From positions 1-64,000 of the forward strand of contig NZ_SSBL01000019.1 in the NCBI RefSeq assembly GCF_004795105.1: DNA of 64,000 bases, given 5' to 3'. This DNA is from Streptomyces sp. A0642 (GTDB lineage Bacteria > Actinomycetota > Actinomycetes > Streptomycetales > Streptomycetaceae). The notes below the pieces were generated by a model. The model saw nothing but the letters and a program-made list of their open reading frames with translations, searched no databases and was not told where the DNA came from. This document shows, piece by piece, positions 42,430-49,571 of the stretch. Every line of letters begins with the position of its first letter. The stretch's first letter is position 1. A program made the translations under genes and the position numbers.

Positions 42430-43121
42430 GCGAAACCACCCTCGACGACCGGCAGGCCGAGGACCAAGCCGCCCGGGTCACCGCCGAGCTCGCACGCGAG
42501 GCCGACGAACCCGCAGACGTCGACATCGACCCCGACCGCACCCGCGAGACCGCAACCACCGGCTTCTCCCGCATGCGCACCGACTGGCGCGCGGGCGACG
42601 CCGCCGAGATCGACGGAATCGTCCAGCAGGCCCGAGGTGTCATCCACCGCGAGTTCCCCGGCATCTACCTCATCCTCAACGAGCTCTGGGGCCTGGTCCG
42701 CCAACCCGTCCTGAAGGACGAGAACACCGGCGAGTACGTCACCGACATATTCGGCTGGCCGGAATGGGTCCGCCTCCCCTCCGGCGCCTACAAGGAGGAC
42801 TACTCCCGCCTCACCTACCGCGAGAAGGACGACTTCCTCCTCCGCATCACCACCGGCCTCCTGGAGTGGCACCAGGTCGCCACCGAGAAGTGGCTGGAGG
42901 CCATGCTCGCCAAGGTCCGCTGGGAGGAGACGATGGCCGAAGGCTTCATCGCCCCCGCAGGCCGGGTCACCGTCGAAGAACGCACCCAGCGCGGCCGCGC
43001 ACACGCCACCCAGGACCGCTACCACGCCGTGTTCCGCACCGCCCTGTCCCGCTCCGCAGAGCAGCTCGTACGCAGCGTGGAACTCATCGGGCAGCGCCTG
43101 AAGGATTCCCTCACGGCCTGA
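42426..43121 (+). CDS. Phage protein of unknown function
   Basis: 231 aa. Helical throughout with a Trp-rich middle (YLILNELWGLVRQPVL; FGWPEWVRLPSGAY) and a YSRLTYREKDDFLLRITTGLLEW segment. GTG start overlapping RuvC. No motif recognised; likely the last gene of the recombination operon, as a promoter-like region follows. Confidence 0.6.
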   Translation: MSETTLDDRQAEDQAARVTAELAREADEPADVDIDPDRTRETATTGFSRMRTDWRAGDAAEIDGIVQQARGVIHREFPGIYLILNELWGLVRQPVLKDENTGEYVTDIFGWPEWVRLPSGAYKEDYSRLTYREKDDFLLRITTGLLEWHQVATEKWLEAMLAKVRWEETMAEGFIAPAGRVTVEERTQRGRAHATQDRYHAVFRTALSRSAEQLVRSVELIGQRLKDSLTA

Positions 43122-43278
43122 CTGCTGTCTCACAGCAATATTGCCGCAACGAAAAAGTGGAGTCGGCACCAGGTTCCGAATTATGCTGTGAAAATTCCAG
43201 CGATCTTCCCGCCGCCAAGGGGAGATGCACAGGAAGACGCGACCGCCACGCGTCAGCGTCATAAGGAACCCCGACTGC
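43122..43278 (+). promoter_or_regulatory. Promoter-like leader before the sigma-like gene
   Basis: 157 bp, AT-richer than average. A 10-bp palindrome GCAATATTGC lies near 43135-43144 and a TATGCT hexamer near 43182 is a possible -10. Two motif copies follow: GCCGCCAAGG (43209) and ACCGCCACG (43242). AAGGA precedes the ATG at 43279. Confidence 0.5.
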
Positions 43279-43665
43279 ATGAACATTCCCGTACGCATAC
43301 TGCGTGAACTGTTCCGCAACTTTCAGGCGTGGAACGCCCTCTACGAAGCCGAGGGCAAGGAAACCCTGAAGGGACCGGACGGAACCGAGTACTGCATCCA
43401 CGACATCGCCCGCCTCTACAGCGAAGCCGTATCCGGCCGGGGAGAGAAAGGAAAATATCTCCTCTCTCCCCGGCAGCGAGAAGCGATCCAGCTGTTCCTC
43501 ATCGAGAACCGGCCCGAACGCGAGGTCGCCCGGATCATGGGCGTCAGCGAGGACAACCCCGTGGCCTCCTACGCCACCCAAGGCATGGTGCGCCTCAACG
43601 ACCTGATCGCCGCAGGCGTCATCCAGGGCATCACCTCAGCCGAAGAGTACGAGGGCGCCGCATGA
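43279..43665 (+). CDS. Sigma-region-4-like HTH regulator
   Basis: 128 aa. Residues 70-115 read as sigma-70 region 4: LSPRQREAIQLFLIENRPEREVARIMGVSEDN, with the usual two-helix turn and a following recognition-type helix. There is no region 2, so it cannot be a complete sigma factor. The start at 43279 is chosen over 43225 because it has AAGGA at suitable spacing. A stand-alone region-4 protein could activate late promoters, as it lies just upstream of packaging genes. Confidence 0.68.
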   Translation: MNIPVRILRELFRNFQAWNALYEAEGKETLKGPDGTEYCIHDIARLYSEAVSGRGEKGKYLLSPRQREAIQLFLIENRPEREVARIMGVSEDNPVASYATQGMVRLNDLIAAGVIQGITSAEEYEGAA

Positions 43666-43958
43666 GCGAGCGCGTACGCCACGGCGTCGACCCAGAGCTC
43701 GAAGAGCAGGCCGACGAACTCCTCAAGGCGTCCTTCCTTGACCACCCGGACCCCGAGGCCAAGAGCCTCATCCTCACCAAGTACATGCTCCAGAACCGGC
43801 TCAAGCGCGAGGTGTACACCACCGAAGGCACGCCGGACGGCGCCGTACGCCGGGGGAGCTTCCACCGCACCCTCAACCCTAAGCACCTGCACCTCAACGC
43901 CATCGAAGGCATCGCCCGCCCCCAGCACCGGGTCCCCCTCAAGGCCACAGACGAGTGA
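43662..43958 (+). CDS. Small phage protein
   Basis: 98 aa. Acidic helical N-terminus (DPELEEQADELLKASFLDH) and a basic C-terminal half. ATGA overlap upstream, GTGA overlap downstream. Possibly related to packaging because of its position. Unrecognised. Confidence 0.58.
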   Translation: MSERVRHGVDPELEEQADELLKASFLDHPDPEAKSLILTKYMLQNRLKREVYTTEGTPDGAVRRGSFHRTLNPKHLHLNAIEGIARPQHRVPLKATDE

Positions 43959-44599
43959 GTACCAACCTCCCCGTCCCGGCAGACGGCAGCACCGGCCCCA
44001 CGAGCATGGTCCGAGTCCGGGTCGGCGGCCGAACGGTCGCCGCCAAGACCGGCGCCCGCTGCGCAGCATGCCAGTCACCCCACCGCGCGGACATCGACGG
44101 CTGGATCCTGCAGGGCTACACCCGCCCCACCATCCTCGGCTACCTCCAGGACCTCCCCGAAGGCCCCCTCGGCCACCCCACCGACAAGTCGCTGCGCCAC
44201 CACACCGACAAGCACCTCCCCCTGGCCTCCCGCTCCCAGGCCGCGATCCTCGACCGCCGGGCCGAACAGCTCGGCGAAGAGATCGAAAAATATGGCGGCC
44301 GCGTCGCAGACCACCTCTCCGCACTCGATATCGTCGTACTACGAGGGTTCGACGCCCTCCAGAACGGTGACATCACGGTCGACTCCGCGACCCTGATGAA
44401 AGCCATCGACCTCAAGCACAAAATCGAGATGTCGGCCGACGGGGGAGTGGACGCCAACGTCTGGCGCGACGCGCTCATGGAGTACATGCGCATCGGTCTC
44501 AGCTTCATCCCCGCCGACAAGAAGAAAGAATTCGCCGCAGCCCTCACCGAGAGCCCCGTACTCGCCGCCCTCTCGAAGGCGCAGCAACAGACATACTAA
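43955..44599 (+). CDS. Putative terminase small subunit-like protein
   Basis: 214 aa. The N-terminal domain contains a CAAC pair and an HTH-like helix (HRADIDGWILQGYTRPTILGYL), followed by a His-rich turn (LRHHTDKHLP). The helical C-terminal part reads LMKAIDLKHKIEM, as in oligomerising small terminases. The order sigma-like gene, this gene, unknown genes, large terminase is compatible, but the 2.5-kb gap to the large subunit makes this uncertain. A general DNA-binding protein is the alternative. Confidence 0.45.
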   Translation: MSTNLPVPADGSTGPTSMVRVRVGGRTVAAKTGARCAACQSPHRADIDGWILQGYTRPTILGYLQDLPEGPLGHPTDKSLRHHTDKHLPLASRSQAAILDRRAEQLGEEIEKYGGRVADHLSALDIVVLRGFDALQNGDITVDSATLMKAIDLKHKIEMSADGGVDANVWRDALMEYMRIGLSFIPADKKKEFAAALTESPVLAALSKAQQQTY

Positions 44600-44656
44600 A
44601 ATCCGGCCCCGCCACCGGACCACCACTCCTTACCGCCAAGAGGAGAACAGCCCGTC
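44600..44656 (+). promoter_or_regulatory. Leader with ACCGCCAAG motif
   Basis: ACCGCCAAG at 44632 runs directly into AGGAG, with the ATG 11 bases later. A TACTAAAAT stretch overlapping the upstream stop is a candidate -10. Confidence 0.5.
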
Positions 44657-45661
44657 ATGCACCTGAACCCTGCCGACCAGACCCAAACCCTCGACGACAT
44701 CGTCACCGCGTGGAAGACCCACGAGCGCACCTGGACGTCCGACGCCTGCGTCCCCGAGGTCAGCTTCGAGAACACCCCCAAGACGGAGCCGACCCTCAAC
44801 CTCGGCGACCACAAGATCACGCTCGACGAAAAGGCCATCACGCAGCTCTGCCTCTTCTACAAGATCCCCAGCGCGTTCTTCGGCCGCCTCACCCCCGCCG
44901 AAAAGCACTTCGTCATGAACGCCCGGATCGACCACACCGGCGGCGAAGTCACCATCGCCTACACCCGCACCGGCATCACCGACGTCCGCAAGCCCAGCCA
45001 GCCCCGCCTGGACGTCGAAGAGTTCACCAACGTCGCCCGCCAGCTCTACCCGCTCTACTCCACCGTGCTGAACGCCGAACTCACCCCGGACCACCTCGTC
45101 CTGGACGTCCTCAGCAACCACGTCCCCATCCCCTCCAAGCGGGGACTCATCCACGGCGGCATCCGGCTCGCACAGAACCGCAAGCAGAACCTCGCACCGA
45201 CGGTCAGCCCGATCCTCTACCACGAGGACACCACCACCACCGTCGAGATCATCGACCCCTCCCTGAAGATCGACGCACGAGGCGTCGCCCTGGAGAAAGT
45301 CGCCGAACGCCTTGCCGCAGAGGCCCTGCGCGCCGACGCCCGCCTCACCCACGACGTCGAAGCGCTCGACGACCTCACTAACGTCACCATCGAAGGCGAC
45401 CGCATCACCCGCCTGCACCGCGTCGCCGCCGAGCACAACATGCCCGTGCGCCCCCTCGCCGACATCACCGTCGCCATGTCCCGCACCGACGAGCCGACGA
45501 TGTTCGACCTCGTCATCGCCATCGCCAACTCGGCGAACAACCCCAAGCTCAGAGATCCCGCCAAGCGCACCACCCGCACCCGGCTGCAAACCATCGCCGG
45601 AGCCATCGTCAACGACCACGCCGAACGCTGCAGCAACTGCCACGCCCTCGTCGCTGCCTGA
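44657..45661 (+). CDS. DUF932-like phage/plasmid protein
   Basis: 334 aa. The pattern early strand (LNLGDHKITLDEKAITQLCLFYKIPSAFFGRL), central repeats with YPLYSTVLNAEL, and a helical end (NSANNPKLRDPAKRTTRTRLQ) resembles DUF932/TIGR03299-type phage and plasmid proteins of similar length. Two Cys near the end (CSNCH) may bind zinc. The family assignment is tentative. It starts a new transcription unit ahead of the packaging genes. Confidence 0.5.
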   Translation: MHLNPADQTQTLDDIVTAWKTHERTWTSDACVPEVSFENTPKTEPTLNLGDHKITLDEKAITQLCLFYKIPSAFFGRLTPAEKHFVMNARIDHTGGEVTIAYTRTGITDVRKPSQPRLDVEEFTNVARQLYPLYSTVLNAELTPDHLVLDVLSNHVPIPSKRGLIHGGIRLAQNRKQNLAPTVSPILYHEDTTTTVEIIDPSLKIDARGVALEKVAERLAAEALRADARLTHDVEALDDLTNVTIEGDRITRLHRVAAEHNMPVRPLADITVAMSRTDEPTMFDLVIAIANSANNPKLRDPAKRTTRTRLQTIAGAIVNDHAERCSNCHALVAA

Positions 45662-45680
45662 CCCCGCCACAGGAGAGCCC

Positions 45681-46223
45681 GTGCCCGCACCCCTGAGGGA
45701 CGGCGACCAGCCGCTCCCCACCCCCGGCCAGCAATCCGTGCAGGACGCCCTCATCGAGCGCATCCAGGACCGCCGCGCCCTGGGCATCCAGCGCTACGGC
45801 TCCCCGCTCATGACGTTCAACGGCCGCAACGCCGTCCAGGACGCCACCGAAGAAGCCCTGGACCTCGCCTCCTACCTCATGCAGATCGAGCTCGAAACCA
45901 ACGCGACCCGCGACACCATCAGCGCCGCACTGAAGGAGCACCGGGCCGACAAGCACGGCGACTGCTTCACCTGCCAGACCGCAGCCCCCTGTACCACCCG
46001 CCAGATCCTCACCCGCCAGACGGCACCCGCCTCCGCCCCCGAGACCTGCGACGGCCTCATCAACGACCTCCGAAGCCTCAGCGCGGAACTGGCCGCCGGG
46101 TGCTACTGGACCGGCAGCGAACCCCACATCGGTGGGCGGATCGACGAGCTGCTCAAGAGGCACGCCGTCCGCGCCTTCCTCCCGACACCCGACCCCACCC
46201 CGAAGGAGCAGCCTTCCTCATGA
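45681..46223 (+). CDS. Phage protein with MazG-like helical motif
   Basis: 180 aa. The segment LIERIQDRRALGIQRYGSPL...NAVQDATEEALDLASYL resembles an all-alpha NTP pyrophosphatase (MazG-like) core with its E-E-x-x-D motif, common in actinophage genomes. The C-terminal half has Cys residues (DCFTCQTAAPC) of unknown role. GTG start with AGGAG. Confidence 0.5.
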   Translation: MPAPLRDGDQPLPTPGQQSVQDALIERIQDRRALGIQRYGSPLMTFNGRNAVQDATEEALDLASYLMQIELETNATRDTISAALKEHRADKHGDCFTCQTAAPCTTRQILTRQTAPASAPETCDGLINDLRSLSAELAAGCYWTGSEPHIGGRIDELLKRHAVRAFLPTPDPTPKEQPSS

Positions 46224-46660
46224 GCGTCCCCATCATCGGCCAGAGCCAGAGCCAGCCCGACCGCTTCGACCGCGAGTACGGCGGCGTCCACCTGCGCTCC
46301 GAGACCGCCCAGGGCGACGTCCTGGACACCGAGATCCTCGAACTCGAAGCCGTCCTCAAGGACATGCAGGACCGCTACTCCGCCAAGGCATTCGAGCTGA
46401 CGTCCTTCACCCGCGAGGTCAAGGAGCGCTGCCACACCCTCGGCTTCGCAGTCGACGTTCGCTGGATGACCGTGGCCGACGGCACCGGCCGCATCCTCGA
46501 AGGTGTCCGCAGCCCCGAGATCGAGATCGTCGGCCGCGTCGAGAAGAAGGCATTCGACCACGACCAGAAGGTCCACGAGGTCACCCACAACATCCTCGAC
46601 CTCGATGAGGCCCCGGGCATCATCAAGTCCGAAGGCGCGCGCGGAGGACACCCCCACTGA
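46220..46660 (+). CDS. Phage protein of unknown function
   Basis: 146 aa. Acidic coiled segment near 35-60 (LELEAVLKDMQDRYSAKAFEL), then a beta-rich domain ending in a His-containing tail. ATGA overlap upstream. Confidence 0.58.
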   Translation: MSVPIIGQSQSQPDRFDREYGGVHLRSETAQGDVLDTEILELEAVLKDMQDRYSAKAFELTSFTREVKERCHTLGFAVDVRWMTVADGTGRILEGVRSPEIEIVGRVEKKAFDHDQKVHEVTHNILDLDEAPGIIKSEGARGGHPH

Positions 46661-46770
46661 TGAGCTACCTGCGTGCCTACCTCATCAAGGTCGACCGGCT
46701 CGACCCCTCTGTGGCCTCCGCCTTTTCCACCAGCCAGCTGTGGCAATGGCACGTGGAGGAAAACCGGTGA
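46660..46770 (+). CDS. Tiny ORF, 36 aa
   Basis: Encodes MSYLRAYLIKVDRLDPSVAS... (36 aa), ending VEENR. The ATG overlaps the upstream TGA and its stop overlaps the GTG of the next gene, the same coupling seen between neighbours. GGAGG lies 13 bases upstream. Function unknown. Confidence 0.5.
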   Translation: MSYLRAYLIKVDRLDPSVASAFSTSQLWQWHVEENR

Positions 46771-47018
46771 GTCGTCTCTACGAGTACGACGAGGACAGCG
46801 TCCTGGTCGGCATCGTTCCCCAGAACTGCGCCAACTGCGGCGGCCGCGTCGACCGGGTCCGCATGGGGCTGCAGGCCGTGATCTCCAGCTCGGGCGACTT
46901 CATCGGCATCCAGTCCGTGGCCACCACGCCCTGCTGCAACGGCCAGCGCAACGCGAACTACCCGGTTGAGAACCTGGCCCAGCTCCTCGACCACCTGCAG
47001 CACTGCTCAAACCACTGA
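46767..47018 (+). CDS. Small zinc-ribbon-like protein
   Basis: 83 aa. CANCGG near 21 and CC near 57 are possible zinc ligands. The GTG at 46767 has GGAGG at a spacing of 8. Last gene before the terminator that precedes the terminase gene. Confidence 0.6.
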   Translation: MSRLYEYDEDSVLVGIVPQNCANCGGRVDRVRMGLQAVISSSGDFIGIQSVATTPCCNGQRNANYPVENLAQLLDHLQHCSNH

Positions 47019-47048
47019 GGCATCGAACCATCAAAACGTCGATACGGT

Positions 47049-47076
47049 GAGGCCCTTCTCATCCGAGGAGGGCCTC
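47049..47076 (+). terminator. Intrinsic terminator before terminase
   Basis: 12-bp stem with one mismatch (GAGGCCCTTCTC/GAGGAGGGCCTC) and an ATCC loop, followed by TTGCTGT. It separates the early region from the terminase gene at 47129. A GATACGGT hexamer just upstream could be a -10. Confidence 0.65.
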
Positions 47077-47128
47077 TTGCTGTACCCGGGCCCGTCCGCC
47101 ACCCCAAGGGGCGAGGAGGACGCCCGCC

Positions 47129-49285
47129 ATGACCAGCCCTACCGAGGACCGCTCACCGCTCGCCACGTTCGACCCCGCCAGCATCCACCAGCTCTACCTG
47201 GGGCTCGACGTACCGGACCCGATCACGTTCGTTGTCTCACCCCAGTACCTGAACCGGCCCAACCTCTACCCCCGCCAGGCCACCCTCCTGAAGTGCTTCT
47301 TCCTGCGCGAGGACCTGTTCACCGACTACGACTACCAGGTCGTCGCCGAGTGGGACGAGCAGTACCGCACCGCGAAGAACACCAACGAGCAGCGCGCGGC
47401 CGCGCGAGCCCTCCTGGAACAGGACGCGACTTTCAGCGCCCTCGAACTGGCCACCGAGCTGGAGCAGAACGAAGACGCCCCGAAGATGCCGATCGGCGGC
47501 ACCCCCGACCTCCTCGGCCGGATGCGGGCCGCCAAGGCCGCCGGATACCAGTGGTTCCGCGAAATCCTCCTCGTCATGGGCCGCCGCGCAGGCAAGGGCC
47601 ACATCAGCGGCCTCGCCATGGCCTACGTCCTATGGACGTACATGGCCAAGTCCGACCCCCAGGAGTTCTACGGCGTCGACCGCGACAAGAAACTCGCCTG
47701 CCTGATCTTCGCGGGCAAGCGCGACCAGGCCAAGCAGAACCTGTGGCGCGACCTCGTCAACGTCGTCACCGGCAGCCCCTGCTTCGCCCCGTACATCGCC
47801 AGCTCCCTCGGGGAACGCCTGACCGTCTACGCACCTCACGACTTCATCCGCATGGACGAAATGGCCAAGCGCGGCATCAAGACCGCCCTCGACATGGCCA
47901 CCTTCGAGATCCTTCCGAAGGAGTCCACGCTCATGGCAGGCCGTGGCCCGGCCTCCTTCATCATGGGCTTCGACGAGATGGCCCACGTCGTCGCGAGCGG
48001 CGCCAACCGCTCCGCCGGTGAGGTCTACGACTCCGCCACCCCCTCCCTCGACCAGTTCGGCAAGGACGGCTTCCTCATCGAGCCCAGCTCACCCTGGGCC
48101 ATGACCGGCAAGTTCTTCGAGAACTACGAACGCGCCGTCGAACTCGAACCGGACGGCACCCCCGCCTACCCCGCGATCATGATGATCCAGCTCGCCTCCT
48201 GGGACATCTACCTCGACTGGCAGATCGCCGACACCCTGCCCCTGTTCCCCGAAAACTTCACCGGCGACAACGGCGAATACGACGACACCCCACCGCCGAC
48301 GTTCAAGCCCCTGCGCAACGCCATCCAGACCTACGACGACCAGATGCGGAAGCTGGAAAAAGCCGACCCCGACACCTTCGCCGTCGAGCGCCGTGCCCAG
48401 TGGGCCACCGTCATGGACGCCTACCTCGACAAGGACAAAGTCGAGGCCGTCTTCTCACCCTGGTACGACCGCCCCGCCCACTACGGCGGCCAGATCATCC
48501 TCCCCACCACCCAGGGCATCCTCGCCTACGGCTACAAGGGCCACGCCGACCCCTCCAGCGTCAACTGCCGTTTCGGCATCGCCGTCGCACACACCGAAAC
48601 CGACGCCCAGGGCCGCCCCCACGTCATCTTCGACAAGATCCACCACTTCGACCCCGCCGACTTCCCCAACCACACCATCGACTACGAAGAGGTCGAGGAC
48701 TGGATCTGGGACGAGATCATCGCCCCCTACCAGCCCGAAGAATTCACCTTCGACCAGTACCAGAGCGTCGGCAGCATCCAGAAGCTCGTCAAGAAGGTCG
48801 CCCGCAACCGCCTCCCGAAGAAGGTCAGCGTCTTCGAGCGCACCGCGACCAACGCTCTCAACTGGAAGTACGCCGAAACGTTCAAGGCAGCAATCAACAT
48901 GGGCCTCGTCCACGCTCCCGACTACCCCGAAGGGAAACTGGAACTCCAGTTCCTCCAGAAGCCCCCCAACCAGAACCGCGTCGACCACCCCACCATCGGC
49001 CCCGTCCAGACCAAGGACATCGCCGACGCCATCATGATCACCACCTGGTCCCTCATCGGCGACTGGATCACCGGCTACATTGACCAGCTCAAACAGGCCG
49101 GACCCATCGGAGCCATGCAAGGCGGCATGCACGGCTTCAGCCCCCGCTCCAACGACACAGCTCAGCCCGACTACGACAGCCAGGCACGCATCGACGCGCT
49201 CCGCAGCTTCACCCGCACCCGCACCGGCCGAGACACCTGGGACCGAGGCCCCGGACGCGGCCGACCCGGGTACGGGCGCCGCTGA
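47129..49285 (+). CDS. terL: Terminase large subunit
   Basis: 718 aa. Walker A GRRAGKG at 151-157, Walker B FIMGFDE near 277-283 with the catalytic Glu, then an ATPase coupling segment. The C-terminal nuclease region shows an RNase H-like order (AYGYKGHADPS, EFTFDQYQSVGS, KDIADAIM). This motor cuts and packages phage DNA. It is longer than average (about 500-600 aa) because of an extended N-terminus. GAGGAGG precedes the ATG. No portal gene follows directly, which is unusual. Confidence 0.92.
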   Translation: MTSPTEDRSPLATFDPASIHQLYLGLDVPDPITFVVSPQYLNRPNLYPRQATLLKCFFLREDLFTDYDYQVVAEWDEQYRTAKNTNEQRAAARALLEQDATFSALELATELEQNEDAPKMPIGGTPDLLGRMRAAKAAGYQWFREILLVMGRRAGKGHISGLAMAYVLWTYMAKSDPQEFYGVDRDKKLACLIFAGKRDQAKQNLWRDLVNVVTGSPCFAPYIASSLGERLTVYAPHDFIRMDEMAKRGIKTALDMATFEILPKESTLMAGRGPASFIMGFDEMAHVVASGANRSAGEVYDSATPSLDQFGKDGFLIEPSSPWAMTGKFFENYERAVELEPDGTPAYPAIMMIQLASWDIYLDWQIADTLPLFPENFTGDNGEYDDTPPPTFKPLRNAIQTYDDQMRKLEKADPDTFAVERRAQWATVMDAYLDKDKVEAVFSPWYDRPAHYGGQIILPTTQGILAYGYKGHADPSSVNCRFGIAVAHTETDAQGRPHVIFDKIHHFDPADFPNHTIDYEEVEDWIWDEIIAPYQPEEFTFDQYQSVGSIQKLVKKVARNRLPKKVSVFERTATNALNWKYAETFKAAINMGLVHAPDYPEGKLELQFLQKPPNQNRVDHPTIGPVQTKDIADAIMITTWSLIGDWITGYIDQLKQAGPIGAMQGGMHGFSPRSNDTAQPDYDSQARIDALRSFTRTRTGRDTWDRGPGRGRPGYGRR

Positions 49286-49571
49286 CCAGCAATAGCGTCC
49301 TTGCCGCACCGGCCCAGACATGGCACGATGGCACCGTCTCGTGTAAGGGCCGCATCACGGTGCGGTTGGCGCGTAGGAGAGCGACAGACCGTACGGTCGG
49401 CTCTCTCTCTGGATGGGTCTACCTTGGCGGGGCCCCGCTGCAAAGCGGGGTTAAACACACATCCTGTAGTGACGCACACGAGACACGCGGAGCCCCCCGG
49501 GCAGGTACCACCGGGGGGCTCCCCTCATGTTCGGAGCCGCACCCCAGCCCTGAAGGACTGGAGGTGCAGGG
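49286..49571 (+). other. Hairpin-rich intergenic region after terminase
   Basis: 286 bp without a gene. Three clear dyads: a 6-bp stem (GAGAGC/GCTCTC) enclosing the 12-bp palindrome GACCGTACGGTC (49377-49405); CCCCGCT-GCAA-AGCGGGG with a GNRA-type loop (49433-49450); and a 12-bp perfect stem GGAGCCCCCCGG (49489-49500 with 49511-49522). A motif copy in minus orientation (CCTTGGCGGGG) lies at about 49422. Candidates: terminator, processing sites, or the packaging (cos/pac) site near terL. Confidence 0.6.
49489..49522 (+). terminator. 12-bp perfect hairpin before the polyvalent genes
   Basis: GGAGCCCCCCGG pairs exactly with CCGGGGGGCTCC around a 10-base loop. There is no T-run after it, so RNA processing or attenuation is as likely as termination. 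It lies 50 bases before the start of the first polyvalent protein. Confidence 0.55.

Noticed and set aside
43150..43175. Resemblance to the 3' part of a Cas9 tracrRNA (AAAAAGTGG, GTCGGCACC)
   Set aside because: No Cas gene, no repeats, only short matching words in the wrong order; treated as coincidence.
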